DNA of 64,000 bases from Putridiphycobacter roseus (GTDB lineage Bacteria; Bacteroidota; Bacteroidia; Flavobacteriales_D; Crocinitomicaceae). The position numbers and the translations under genes are program-made. Location of the stretch: the NCBI RefSeq assembly GCF_003234935.1, contig NZ_QKSB01000003.1, positions 62,001 through 126,000 on the forward strand, in the 5' to 3' direction. This document shows, piece after piece, positions 44,136 to 53,017 of this stretch (position 1 is the first letter of the stretch; every line of letters starts with the position of its first letter). The notes beneath the pieces were generated by a model. The model saw nothing but the letters and a program-made list of their open reading frames with translations, ran no database searches and had not been told where the DNA came from.

Positions 44136-44206
44136 GCTTTTCCATTTATTTAACAAAAAATAAAGAAAAATTTCGTTAAATATTTTTTAATTCAAAGCAT
44201 TAAGCG

Positions 44207-44214
44207 TATCTTTG
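44207..44214 (+). promoter_or_regulatory. -7 box of cold-shock copy 1
   Basis: TATCTTTG matches TAnnTTTG. The same octamer stands upstream of copy 2. A GTCT...AGAC inverted repeat follows in the leader (near 44227-44241). Confidence 0.6.
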
Positions 44215-44258
44215 CGGTAATAATTGTCTTAAATTGAGACAGCATAACAAATAATAAC

Positions 44259-44450
44259 ATGAATAAAGGAACAGTAAAGTTTTTCAATGATGCAAAAGGA
44301 TTTGGATTTATTGAAGAAGAAGGAAATGGAAAAGAACATTTTGTACACGTATCAGGTTTAATTGATGAAATCAGAGATGGTGACAATGTTGAATTCGAAT
44401 TACAAGAAGGAAAAAAAGGATTAAACGCGGTAAACGTAAAAGTTGTATAA
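44259..44450 (+). CDS. Cold-shock protein, duplicate copy 1
   Basis: A 63-residue Csp with RNP1 KGFGFI and RNP2 HFVHVS. Its coding sequence is, by eye, identical base for base to the copy at 44826, and identity continues about 30 bases past the stop. The promoters and leaders differ apart from the TATCTTTG box and a short GTCT/AGAC inverted repeat. It binds single-stranded nucleic acid as an RNA chaperone. Two identical genes would raise the protein dose or allow separate control. The intact terminator confirms an independent unit. Confidence 0.95.
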   Translation: MNKGTVKFFNDAKGFGFIEEEGNGKEHFVHVSGLIDEIRDGDNVEFELQEGKKGLNAVNVKVV

Positions 44451-44480
44451 GCCTCAAATATATTTTTTTTAACAAAAAGG
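44259..44480 (+). repeat. 222-bp direct repeat, copy 1
   Basis: Covers the Csp coding sequence and the start of its terminator region. The second copy is at 44826-45047. The copies are separated by 345 bases of unrelated sequence. Confidence 0.9.
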
Positions 44481-44509
44481 ACATTCATTTATGAGTGTCC
44501 TTTTTTTTT
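44474..44509 (+). terminator. Terminator of cold-shock copy 1
   Basis: AAAAAGGACATTCAT pairs with ATGAGTGTCCTTTTT (one T-G pair, TT apex), then more T. It differs from the copy 2 terminator at several stem positions, with pairing kept. Confidence 0.9.
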
Positions 44510-44773
44510 GGTCCAAACTTTACATTCATCTGTAAGTAGCAATCGTATAATATTTTTCAACTATCCATCAGGAAGCATATATATAAAGAATTTATACTTG
44601 ACTATATAAATGAGGGGCAGTAAAAGATTAAACTATTTTGATGCAGACAAGGAACCTTCTTTTTTATTATTGATGGATGGACTTAAGGTCGATTTCACGG
44701 TGTATTATCAGGTTTGCACATTTGACTGTTAGTAAATCATCTATTAAATTATTTTAACTAAACAACCTTATTG

Positions 44774-44781
44774 TATCTTTG
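44774..44781 (+). promoter_or_regulatory. -7 box of cold-shock copy 2
   Basis: TATCTTTG matches TAnnTTTG, 44 bases before the ATG. A GTCT...AGAC inverted repeat near 44792-44805 lies in the leader. Confidence 0.6.
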
Positions 44782-44825
44782 GCATCATAATTGTCTTATT
44801 TTAGACATAATAACAATATAACAAC

Positions 44826-45017
44826 ATGAATAAAGGAACAGTAAAGTTTTTCAATGATGCAAAAGGATTTGGATTTATTGAAGAAGAAGGAAATGGAAAA
44901 GAACATTTTGTACACGTATCAGGTTTAATTGATGAAATCAGAGATGGTGACAATGTTGAATTCGAATTACAAGAAGGAAAAAAAGGATTAAACGCGGTAA
45001 ACGTAAAAGTTGTATAA
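44826..45017 (+). CDS. Cold-shock protein, duplicate copy 2
   Basis: A 63-residue Csp, identical in protein and apparently in DNA to the copy at 44259. Own TATCTTTG promoter box, a leader of about 40 bases with a short inverted repeat, and own terminator. The duplication is tandem and direct. Perfect coding identity beside diverged flanks points to recent duplication or ongoing gene conversion. Function as an RNA chaperone is certain at the family level. Confidence 0.95.
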   Translation: MNKGTVKFFNDAKGFGFIEEEGNGKEHFVHVSGLIDEIRDGDNVEFELQEGKKGLNAVNVKVV

Positions 45018-45047
45018 GCCTCAAATATATTTTTTTTAACAAAAAGG
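44826..45047 (+). repeat. 222-bp direct repeat, copy 2
   Basis: Partner of 44259-44480, same orientation. Confidence 0.9.
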
Positions 45048-45075
45048 GCACTCATTTATGGGTGCCCTTTTTTTA
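45041..45075 (+). terminator. Terminator of cold-shock copy 2
   Basis: AAAAAGGGCACTCAT pairs with ATGGGTGCCCTTTTT. Relative to copy 1, an A-T pair became G-C and a T-G pair became C-G, changes that keep the stem. Confidence 0.9.
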
Positions 45076-45112
45076 TATGGGTAAATTAGATTAACAAGAG
45101 ATTTAGATAGGC

Positions 45113-46150
45113 CTATTCAAAAAACTTAATCCCCAGTTTTAATTCCATGTGTTTCACTAATATCTCTCCCATACTCATGCCGTCAGTAAATCCACTATAA
45201 TTATTATGGTATGCTTTTAATTCTTTGGCTAAATTGTTTCTATTTTCAGGTGTAGATAAATTATCTCTTTTCATTCTTCGAAATAAACTTTTTGTCCTTT
45301 GCTTTCTAGTTAAATACCTTTTTTTCATTGCTACGCGTTCTTCCCGCATGTATTGGTTTGCGACCTCAATAGACAATAGTTCTTGGGCTAATTCTACTAG
45401 CTCTCTATTGTCAACATAAAATTGCGGTAAATACATGTTTTTTCTACCTTCGTAACATTGCTGATCAAAATCAATTGGTCGAAAACGGTATTGAATAGTG
45501 TCAAAGTCCTGTATGATTTCAACAACAAAATTGTAAGCCCGCATATCTCCCAGTAATCGAGTGAAACAACGCTCATTAAACTTTACAAATTCCGTCGCAA
45601 AACGCAAACGATTGTTAATTTTATTGTGCTTGTTTTTCGATATAAACTCGTCACAGGGAACGCCAACAATATGTTCTTCCACCAATGTTTGGTTATCGAC
45701 TAGAAATAAAATTTTGTCTGGAGAAAATATCTCTTCTATTTCCAATCCGTAAATACGGGAAGCATCTGCACGTTTGATATAAAAATAATCATGGTTATCA
45801 TTTGCCTCATTGACTACTTTTATTCTAAATGGTTTTGAATTACCAAAAGAGCAAAAATCAATGCTTACAATACGTGAATATGGGTTTTTATCCCCATCAG
45901 TAATCAGTAGTTCGTATACTTTGATTAATTGTTCTTTTAAAAAATCAAGTTCATTTTGATTGTACAATGCCGAATACCAAAGGGTGGGATTGTCATGGAT
46001 ATCATTCATGGGAATCAGATCCTGGTAACGTGTAAGATCATCATAGGTGATGGGCAAATTTTCTAAACGAGAATATTGTCTTAAGTGCTCACGCAATGGT
46101 GCTTTAATCTTATAAGAAGGCTTTTTGAATTCTATTTCATTATATTCCAT
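45113..46150 (-). CDS. Orphan protein with kinase-fold-like motifs
   Basis: A 345-residue soluble protein, not assigned to a family. Several motifs are spaced as in protein-kinase-like folds: Lys126 in YFYIKRADASR, Glu139/140 in LEIEE, a hinge-like LVEEHIVGVP near 157, the catalytic-loop-like GDMRAYNFVV (Asp202, Asn207) and IDFDQ (Asp227) resembling the DFG/DFD metal site of aminoglycoside-phosphotransferase and HipA-type kinases. The C-terminal 100 residues are basic and helical. This is an inference from motif order only. Stand-alone gene, convergent with cold-shock copy 2. Confidence 0.6.
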   Translation of the reverse strand: MEYNEIEFKKPSYKIKAPLREHLRQYSRLENLPITYDDLTRYQDLIPMNDIHDNPTLWYSALYNQNELDFLKEQLIKVYELLITDGDKNPYSRIVSIDFCSFGNSKPFRIKVVNEANDNHDYFYIKRADASRIYGLEIEEIFSPDKILFLVDNQTLVEEHIVGVPCDEFISKNKHNKINNRLRFATEFVKFNERCFTRLLGDMRAYNFVVEIIQDFDTIQYRFRPIDFDQQCYEGRKNMYLPQFYVDNRELVELAQELLSIEVANQYMREERVAMKKRYLTRKQRTKSLFRRMKRDNLSTPENRNNLAKELKAYHNNYSGFTDGMSMGEILVKHMELKLGIKFFE

Positions 46151-46374
46151 TACAAAGTATTAAATTTAATATGAAACTTATCTTGGTGAAGATAGCAAAT
46201 CGTATGATAGGGGACATAGCTTATTGGAGACTTTGCAGAAAAAAAAATATAAGATTTAACGCATAAAAATTGGTGATATTTTATTCTAAATAATTAAAAA
46301 CACCTAGTACCATGATAGTCGACAAATGAAGTCTATTGACCATTGAACATTTCGAATTTGTAAGAAGGTTTTTT

Positions 46375-46581
46375 TTATTTTTTTCTACCTTTTTTTCTCT
46401 TTTTAAAGTAAATACTCCCGATAATAAGTAAGAGAATAGGGATGATTACGATAAAAATAAGTTTAATCGGATCCGTAAAATCAAAAGGTTCATCCTCTAA
46501 TTGGACTTCTCGCGGTCTTTGTGCAAAAACGACAGTGGTAGATAATAATATTATGGTTAAAATGTATCTTTTAAGTATCAT
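46375..46581 (-). CDS. Small exported membrane protein (68 aa)
   Basis: A 68-residue protein with a signal peptide (about 1-20, ends VFAQ), a short acidic segment (EDEPFDFTDP), one membrane helix (about 39-58) and a very basic tail (KKRKKGRKK). The arrangement suggests insertion in the cytoplasmic membrane with the tail inside. I do not recognise the family. Stand-alone, between the kinase-like orphan and a membrane protein gene. Confidence 0.6.
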   Translation of the reverse strand: MILKRYILTIILLSTTVVFAQRPREVQLEDEPFDFTDPIKLIFIVIIPILLLIIGSIYFKKRKKGRKK

Positions 46582-46937
46582 AACTACTAATTTAAAAAAT
46601 ATTTGTTCAAATTGCCTTATATAAAGGTCTATTTTTTTATTTAGATTGAGCTATGCTTTTATTATTCATTAATGGGTAAATTATTTTTTTTGAACGTACA
46701 ATTTGTCGTTGCAGGGAAATGGTTACAGTAAATTATTATCACGGATTAAAATAAGAAGTTAATTCTAATATATACAAGGATATAGTGGTGTTTATTTACA
46801 TTTATACTTTAAATAGAGATAAGGTTGTCACTCTTAAGTCCTGAATTAAAGTATTGGTTCGACGATTACTGTAGAAATGTCATGTTTGGTTTATTTTTTA
46901 ATTAGTTTTGTTACTGAATAAAACTTAAAAATAACTG
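46582..46937. other. Intergenic region, nothing recognised
   Basis: 356 bases between divergent genes. AT-rich; no ORF, strong palindrome, TAnnTTTG box or repeat that I can support. Confidence 0.5.
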
Positions 46938-47888
46938 ATGAAATTAACGCTGCACCACGTTTTTGGTTCTCCCTTGCGATTCTTCGGATTCATGGCTTTG
47001 TTATTCAGTCTTTATTTTACCATGTTATTTTATCCGTTAAGAGATTTTTCAAGGTACGTTTATGATCTCGCTCCTTTTTATTTTTTAGGCTTATCCTTGC
47101 TTTTATATGGTATTGCTTTTTTGACTAAAGATTTAAAGTCGCAAAAAAATATCCTATTGCGTTTGGTTGGTTCTCCAATAAAATTAATCGCTTTTTTGTT
47201 GGTTGTTTATTTGGCTTTTATTTTATTCTATTTAATTGCTTGGACCAACTTGAAAGGATACACGCATGTTTGGATTCTACTAGTGGCAGTTGGACTGTAT
47301 TTAATCAACGATTTTTTTTCAAAAAAAAGAGTAGGTGTCAAGGCTTATTGGTCGGTACAGATTATTGTTGTAATAATGGTATTTGGTGCTGTAAAACTTA
47401 TTGCACTAAAACAAGACGCAAAAACCATTTATGTAATTCCAGAAAGTGCCAAAGATGAAGTGATTATATTGTTTGGTATTGAAGGTTACCCCGAGCTACC
47501 CAAGACTACTATGTGGAAAAAAAACATTCTAATTCCCGATAATGGCCTGTTGGTTACTTCGTCTATGATGGATGAATTACCTGGTTATAGGAGGAATTAT
47601 ATCAAACCCGACGGACAAGGTATAAGTCTGAATAATCTATTTGTGCAAGAGTATTGCGCGCTCGAGTCAGACAGATTAATTATTTCAGCTTACTTAACCC
47701 CTAAATTTTATTACCCAACCATTCCAACCGGGTTAAGCGACATACAGAACACATACCAACAATATTACGATTCTATTTGCTCAGGTCAATTAATCAGTAA
47801 ATACAAGGATACCCGTGACCCAGAACATAAAGGAAAATTGCGGAGTGAGTGGTTGAAGGTTTTTCAAGAAAGCCGAGTACATAAGTAA
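46938..47888 (+). CDS. Membrane protein with C-terminal DUF6843-like domain
   Basis: A 316-residue protein. Five hydrophobic segments fill the first 160 residues. The rest, outside the membrane, begins with TIYVIPESAKDEVIILFGI and KKNILIPDNGLLVTSS, which resemble DUF6843-type domains (start Y-V-I-P, later IP-x-NG). The remainder is polar and without known motifs. Function unknown. Stand-alone, convergent with a lipoprotein gene 14 bases away. Confidence 0.65.
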   Translation: MKLTLHHVFGSPLRFFGFMALLFSLYFTMLFYPLRDFSRYVYDLAPFYFLGLSLLLYGIAFLTKDLKSQKNILLRLVGSPIKLIAFLLVVYLAFILFYLIAWTNLKGYTHVWILLVAVGLYLINDFFSKKRVGVKAYWSVQIIVVIMVFGAVKLIALKQDAKTIYVIPESAKDEVIILFGIEGYPELPKTTMWKKNILIPDNGLLVTSSMMDELPGYRRNYIKPDGQGISLNNLFVQEYCALESDRLIISAYLTPKFYYPTIPTGLSDIQNTYQQYYDSICSGQLISKYKDTRDPEHKGKLRSEWLKVFQESRVHK

Positions 47889-47901
47889 AACTGATGCATT
47901 G

Positions 47902-49011
47902 TTATTTTTCTTTTACATTGTACAAATATGTATGTGTTTTTTTCGTTTTTTTATCATATTCAGCCGCTAAAAGTAAAAGTTGATTATTGTTACTTTCTAT
48001 TATGAAACCACCATAACTCGACTCCTCATCATAACCCTTGACCACACTTCCCAAAACAGCCCCCGTTTTTTTATTTAATGACAAGAAGAGGATGGAAGTA
48101 TGATTTGGATTAAAAACACTACCATAAGAGAAGCAATCAGGTTGTCCATATTTCCCAGAGATGAGTACCTGATCATTTGTGATCAAAATATTTGATCCTG
48201 CATCATTCGTTTTAGCTGTTCCTGCAACGTGTTCCCAAATTATTTCGCCAGCTAAATCGTGTTTTCGTACTACTATATCGTTGGTGCACTTGAGTCTATA
48301 CCCATTCAAACCCATGGTGTAAAAAGCATCATTTTCACACACTATAGTTTCTATATCCAGTTTTGGGTCAAATTCTTTAATTTCTGTTCCATCTTGGGTA
48401 TTGATTATTTTAATTTGATTTTCTTTGGTGATTAAATAAAGTTCTTTTTTGTCGGCATTTAGAGTATGACCTGCTTGTTTTAACAATCCCAATGACTTGT
48501 ACCAAACCTTTTCAAAATCAAAGTCTAGTTTCAAAACATAGGATTGTCCATAGTTAATTTCTGCTCGAATTATGATTATACCATCATTGGCTAAGTAAAG
48601 ACTTGTCGCACTTTTGGCATTGACTATGGACAGCAATTCATAACTTGAAAAATCTTCAGGTATGAGGTATAAATTATCTATTTCTCTTGGTGTAAGCGCC
48701 AAGTATCTCCCGTCAGGCAATTGTATAACACTGCTGATGTTTGAATTAATGGCTAAATGCTTTTCTGTTGTGTAATCAAATGAAAGTTTATACAATCCTC
48801 TTGGCGCGCCTAAACCTTCTCTTATATGGTAGATATAGTTAGACTTGAATTGGTAAAAGTCAGTGCCAACATAATAGTGTATTGAGTTTGATAGTTTATA
48901 AGGATATTCTAAAGCTAAGCCATTGTTAATTTTAATCTTTTTACATCCCCAAAGACTCAAAAAAATTGAAAGTGTAAGCAGTTTAATTACGATTAATAAG
49001 CTAATTTTCAT
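47902..49011 (-). CDS. Lipoprotein with PQQ-like beta-propeller pattern
   Basis: A 369-residue lipoprotein (lipobox LSLWGC, Cys23). The body consists of repeated short beta units such as DGRYLALTPREID, GYRLKCTNDIVV..HDLAGEIIWEHVAG and NDAGSNILITNDQVLISGKYG, the pattern of PQQ/WD-like beta-propellers. Probably anchored at the inner or outer membrane and exposed to the periplasm or surface. No enzymatic residues are evident. Divergent from the DUF481-like gene. Confidence 0.68.
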   Translation of the reverse strand: MKISLLIVIKLLTLSIFLSLWGCKKIKINNGLALEYPYKLSNSIHYYVGTDFYQFKSNYIYHIREGLGAPRGLYKLSFDYTTEKHLAINSNISSVIQLPDGRYLALTPREIDNLYLIPEDFSSYELLSIVNAKSATSLYLANDGIIIIRAEINYGQSYVLKLDFDFEKVWYKSLGLLKQAGHTLNADKKELYLITKENQIKIINTQDGTEIKEFDPKLDIETIVCENDAFYTMGLNGYRLKCTNDIVVRKHDLAGEIIWEHVAGTAKTNDAGSNILITNDQVLISGKYGQPDCFSYGSVFNPNHTSILFLSLNKKTGAVLGSVVKGYDEESSYGGFIIESNNNQLLLLAAEYDKKTKKTHTYLYNVKEK

Positions 49012-49085
49012 ATTAGCTAATATATGAATAACTAATATATTATGAAAAAATAATTAAGGCATTAATCATTTGAAATAAACTTAAA

Positions 49086-49118
49086 TTGACCTCAAGTCTA
49101 AAAAGTGTTTTAATTTTG
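49086..49118 (+). promoter_or_regulatory. TTG-N22-TAnnTTTG promoter of DUF481-like gene
   Basis: TTG at 49086-49088, 22-base spacer, TAATTTTG at 49111-49118, ATG at 49132. Same spacing as the promoter at 24782-24814. Confidence 0.68.
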
Positions 49119-49131
49119 CAAAAAAAATCGC

Positions 49132-49881
49132 ATGAAATATCTTTTCTTTTTTTCCCTTTTCGTTAGTCATCTAACCGTTTTTTCCCAAATTGTAAACATT
49201 GAGAATAAAAGATTGACCGATAATAAACAAGGATTTAGTGGTAGTGCAGAGTTAAACTTCAACTTCACCATGAATACAGTACAGCTCTTACAGATAGGAG
49301 ATAAAGTACAATTGGGGTATGTAAAAAAGAAACATCAATTTTTGATTGTAACCGACCATTCATTTGTAAAGTCTGAAGGCGATAACTTTGTCAATAAGGG
49401 TTTTCAGCATTTTAGGTACAACTACGTATTTAAAGATTCTGGTAATGTCAGTTTTGAGGCCTTTCAACAAGGACAATTTAATAAGATACAGAAAATTAAT
49501 TTGCGACTACTAGCCGGAGTCGGACTACGATTAAATTTAGTAAACGAAGAAAAATACCAATTGAGTATCGGTTCAGGCATGATGGGAGAGTATGAAGAAT
49601 TATTAGATGTTGGCAGTTCCACTGATGTGTTATCAACCAGTTACCTTTCATTTGACGGACAATTTAATGAAACTGTAGGCATTAATACCATAGCATATTA
49701 TCAACCCAAATTAATAGATTACGGCAATTACCGTTTTTCGAGTGAAACTGCCTTGCGCTTTAAAATCAACGAATATTTAAGCTTTCTATTGATTTATTCC
49801 TTGACCCACGACAGTAGAAATATTGCGGATGTAAGAAAAACCAATTACGTTTTGAAAAATACCCTAAGGGTGAGTTTTTAA
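49132..49881 (+). CDS. DUF481-like outer-membrane protein
   Basis: A 249-residue exported protein with a signal peptide at 1-19 (ends VFSQ). The body alternates amphipathic strands and turns and ends in a C-terminal aromatic residue (LRVSF), as outer-membrane beta-barrels do. Motifs FSGSAELNFNFT, HFRYNYVFKDSGNVSFEAF and LLAGVGLRLNL match DUF481 proteins. Likely an outer-membrane barrel of unknown cargo. Own full promoter. Confidence 0.78.
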   Translation: MKYLFFFSLFVSHLTVFSQIVNIENKRLTDNKQGFSGSAELNFNFTMNTVQLLQIGDKVQLGYVKKKHQFLIVTDHSFVKSEGDNFVNKGFQHFRYNYVFKDSGNVSFEAFQQGQFNKIQKINLRLLAGVGLRLNLVNEEKYQLSIGSGMMGEYEELLDVGSSTDVLSTSYLSFDGQFNETVGINTIAYYQPKLIDYGNYRFSSETALRFKINEYLSFLLIYSLTHDSRNIADVRKTNYVLKNTLRVSF

Positions 49882-49921
49882 CGAGGTATTGTGTGGCTTA
49901 AGGTATTAAATAGATTTTCTA

Positions 49922-51991
49922 TTATTCCTCATTTATAAGAATAAACTGAGTTGAATTGCCAGATTTATTTGTGACATTAATATAGTAAAGTCCGCTAGTT
50001 TGTTCACCTAAGTCGATTGTTTGTTGGTCGTCATCTTTAAGAATTATTTGTTGGATCAATTGGCCGTTAGTCGAGAATATGGAAATGATACTTTCTTTTT
50101 GAATTTGATCAAAATAAAGGGTGCTATTTCCTTTTGCTGGATTAGGGTGAAGGCTGATTGTTTGCTTATTGGTCTGATTTAATCCTACAAAATCAACAAG
50201 CATACATGTGGAAGTGTCTACACAGCCATTTTCGTTGACTATAACAGCGTAACTTCCGTTAGAAGTAACTGTATACGATTGATTTGTTTCATTCGGAATA
50301 ACGGCATTGTCATTGTCACAATTCAACCATTGATAACTAGTAGCTAAAGCATTATTTGATTGTAAATGAAGACCATTCATAGCAGTTGAAATATCCATTG
50401 TATGAATTGTCAAGTTTAAGGTGATGATAGAATCACAACCATAAGCACTGATTAAATTATGAGTAGCAACAACGTTAGAAGAGGTGTATTCTGTACCGTC
50501 TATCCAAGTATAACTATTGCATGCCGTTTGATGATCAGTAACATGTATAGTAGTCATGCATTGACTCATCTTATGCACAAAATTATCGGTAAATGTGTTA
50601 CCTGACACACTTAAGTTTGCGACACCTATATTTGGGTCAAAATCAGCAGTTCCAGAAAAACAACCTCCTGTATAAATATTTCCTAATGTGTCTACACTAA
50701 TTGCATTTCCGCTAACTTGACCTGTACCTCCAAAAGTTTTTACCCACTTAAAAAAACCTAAAAAATCTATTTTTACTATAAACATATCTGTCGACCCTAT
50801 TGTGGATAGGTTAGTGGTGCCGTCCCCAGGATTAAAATCAATATCACCACTAAAATCGCCTGTAATATATAAATTGTTTAAATGATCTGTTGTAATCGCT
50901 CGGCCAACAATATTATCATATCCACCAATAGTAATTGCTTTGATAAAATTGCCGGCAGCATCCATTGTTTGAACAAAAAGCGCGGTTGATCCAATTGTAG
51001 TTAAATTATAAACCCCCGCACTCGGGTCAAAATCTGCTGCTATTGCAAAGTGGCCAAGTGTATATACGTTATCAAATTCATCCACACTTATATCATAAAC
51101 ATTGTCTTCAGTTACGCTTCCGAATGATTTTGCCCAAACAAAATTACCATCAAGGTCTAATTTTAGTATAAAAACATCTGACAGTCCATTCGAGCTTAGA
51201 TTTGTCAATGAACTGCCTGGATCAAAGTCTACTGTGTCGGAAAACTCACCTGCAATGTATAGGTGTCCAGAATTATCCGTAATTACTGAAAGGGCACGTT
51301 CTTGATTAGTACCTCCAAGAGTTTTAACCCATTGAAAAATTCCATTTGCATCCATTTTATGGACAAAAACATCAGATTGTCCATTCGAAGTTAAATTCAT
51401 TGTGTTCGATCCAGGATCAAAATCAATTGTTCCAGAAAATCCTCCTACTGTATAGATGTTACCAGTAGAATCCAATGCAATATCGTATGGGACTGCCACA
51501 GAAGTACCACTTAATGAATTTACCCAGAGAAAGTTTCCTGAGGGGTCTAATTTTAATATAAATGAATCAGAAACTCCATTTGATGTCAAATTTACTGTGC
51601 CAGACCCTGGATTGAAATCAACAGTACCTTTAAACCCCCCGATTATATAGATGTTTCCTAAATCATCTGAAATCACTTGATTAATGTTTTCACCCATTAT
51701 ACCACCAAACGATTTGGCCCAAATAAAATTACCTGAAGTATCCATTTTTTGAACATATACATCCGTAAAACCAACAGATGTAAGCATTGTTGTTCCTTGT
51801 CCTGGATCAAAATCTGCGCTACCAGAAAAGGTACCCGCAGTGATTAAATGTCCAGATGAACTTAAGTCAAGCGAGATACAATCGTTAAAAAGGAGGCCAT
51901 TGAAGGCTTTTACCCACTCAAAAGTTTGTGCCCTTAATGGAGTAAATGTTGTAAAACATAGAAAGACAATTAGTTTAATGGTTTTGTACAT
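49922..51991 (-). CDS. Secreted SBBP-type beta-propeller T9SS protein
   Basis: A 689-residue secreted protein with a signal peptide at 1-22. Seven beta-propeller (SBBP-type) units of about 55-65 residues fill 25-475, each with DF(D/N)P, an NL(T/S)S..G element, (D/F)VF(V/I)-K-D and GNF.W.KS(F/L)GG. One GCDS repeat (YGCDSIITLNLTI) follows, then the YQWLNCDND segment and a type A T9SS tail with LHPNPAKG near 618. The repeated Asp-rich DFDPG loops may bind calcium. Surface function unknown. Confidence 0.85.
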   Translation of the reverse strand: MYKTIKLIVFLCFTTFTPLRAQTFEWVKAFNGLLFNDCISLDLSSSGHLITAGTFSGSADFDPGQGTTMLTSVGFTDVYVQKMDTSGNFIWAKSFGGIMGENINQVISDDLGNIYIIGGFKGTVDFNPGSGTVNLTSNGVSDSFILKLDPSGNFLWVNSLSGTSVAVPYDIALDSTGNIYTVGGFSGTIDFDPGSNTMNLTSNGQSDVFVHKMDANGIFQWVKTLGGTNQERALSVITDNSGHLYIAGEFSDTVDFDPGSSLTNLSSNGLSDVFILKLDLDGNFVWAKSFGSVTEDNVYDISVDEFDNVYTLGHFAIAADFDPSAGVYNLTTIGSTALFVQTMDAAGNFIKAITIGGYDNIVGRAITTDHLNNLYITGDFSGDIDFNPGDGTTNLSTIGSTDMFIVKIDFLGFFKWVKTFGGTGQVSGNAISVDTLGNIYTGGCFSGTADFDPNIGVANLSVSGNTFTDNFVHKMSQCMTTIHVTDHQTACNSYTWIDGTEYTSSNVVATHNLISAYGCDSIITLNLTIHTMDISTAMNGLHLQSNNALATSYQWLNCDNDNAVIPNETNQSYTVTSNGSYAVIVNENGCVDTSTCMLVDFVGLNQTNKQTISLHPNPAKGNSTLYFDQIQKESIISIFSTNGQLIQQIILKDDDQQTIDLGEQTSGLYYINVTNKSGNSTQFILINEE
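50567..51918 (-). repeat. Seven beta-propeller repeats (protein level)
   Basis: Seven units starting near DF(D/N)P and ending near W.K..GG. Spacing is regular. The seventh unit lacks the closing W.K motif. Confidence 0.75.
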
Positions 51992-52164
51992 AATAACTAT
52001 GCGTTAGATTTTTGTTAAGACGATTAATTTTTTAATTAGTTGTTCGCTTGAGAAAACGAATAGCCTAGTTTAATTTAAAACAATAGGTTTTGTTTTGAGT
52101 TTTATTTTTTAAAATGAACTAATTACAGAAATTTAATGACCAGACTTGAAGCGTAGAGCATAGT

Positions 52165-52180
52165 TTATGATGTATCATAA
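52165..52180. promoter_or_regulatory. TTATGAT-N2-ATCATAA inverted repeat
   Basis: Perfect 7-bp arms, 22 bases before the ATG at 52202. Could be an operator for the downstream gene. No clear -7 box is nearby. Confidence 0.3.
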
Positions 52181-52201
52181 ATCTTACGAAAAATTGTTTT
52201 T

Positions 52202-52861
52202 ATGAAATTATTAATTCCATTTATGTTGCTCGCTTTTAGTGCGCACACTCAAATACAGTCTGATACCGGTACTGTTTTTATTAATGGAAGAGATAGTATA
52301 CAGTTAAGGGGAGCTTTTGGTGGCGCACGAATCTATATTAAGCAAGTTAATGGGAATTGGGAATGGAAAACACTATACTTTGATGAAAAGGACCAAAACG
52401 GAAAAATCAACATCCATACAAAAAAGCCAGTAAACACCATTCATTCTTTTATGCCTTATGGGGGATTAATTTCAAAAGACTCTATTTACTATATGGTGGG
52501 TATGCTCAGTACTTTTCAATACCAAGGGGTGATTTTACGGTCAAATAATAAAGGTAAAGACTGGAAAATTTATATTTGTGATGCGTTTAACTCTAGTTTA
52601 AAGGCAAGAGGCCTATCTTTTATTACAAATGAAATTGGTTTTGCCTTTTATGGCAATCAAGATGTATTGGGCGTGTCAATAAATAATGGTAAGGATTGGC
52701 TGACCTATGCTTATAAAGATGGGGAGATAAAGGTGGAGAAAAACAATGTCCGGATTGAAGCAAAAACCTTTAAAATTAATGGACTTTTCGGAGGTGTTGA
52801 AGGTAAGTATTCAATGGATAAAGGGGAGACTTGGATTGATTTTAAAGCAAAGTCTTATTGA
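52202..52861 (+). CDS. Exported BNR-like hypothetical protein
   Basis: A 219-residue exported protein with a signal peptide (about 1-17, ends AHTQ). Repeated segments of the type VILRSNNKGKDWKIY, GVSINNGKDWLTY and YSMDKGETWIDF are BNR/Asp-box-like beta-hairpins, found in sialidase-like and Ycf48-like propellers. Three or four such units are too few for a full propeller. No T9SS tail is present, so it is probably periplasmic. Function unknown. Confidence 0.68.
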   Translation: MKLLIPFMLLAFSAHTQIQSDTGTVFINGRDSIQLRGAFGGARIYIKQVNGNWEWKTLYFDEKDQNGKINIHTKKPVNTIHSFMPYGGLISKDSIYYMVGMLSTFQYQGVILRSNNKGKDWKIYICDAFNSSLKARGLSFITNEIGFAFYGNQDVLGVSINNGKDWLTYAYKDGEIKVEKNNVRIEAKTFKINGLFGGVEGKYSMDKGETWIDFKAKSY

Positions 52862-53017
52862 TTACAATTAATCGGGTTTTGAAAAACTACCAATGGTCAT
52901 ATCATTAATAATTGTATGCCATTAAAAATGAAACAACAATAATTTTATATAAACTTTCACTTTAGGTAAGGTGTGTTTAGTGTTTTGTTTAGTGTTGTTT
53001 ATGTTTTCTTATTCTTA

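Larger units (their letters stand above)
44451..44825. other. Intergenic region between the two cold-shock copies
   Basis: 375 bases. Holds the terminator of copy 1 and the promoter and leader of copy 2. The stretch 44520-44760 shows no ORF of note, no repeat and no operator that I can support. Confidence 0.55.
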
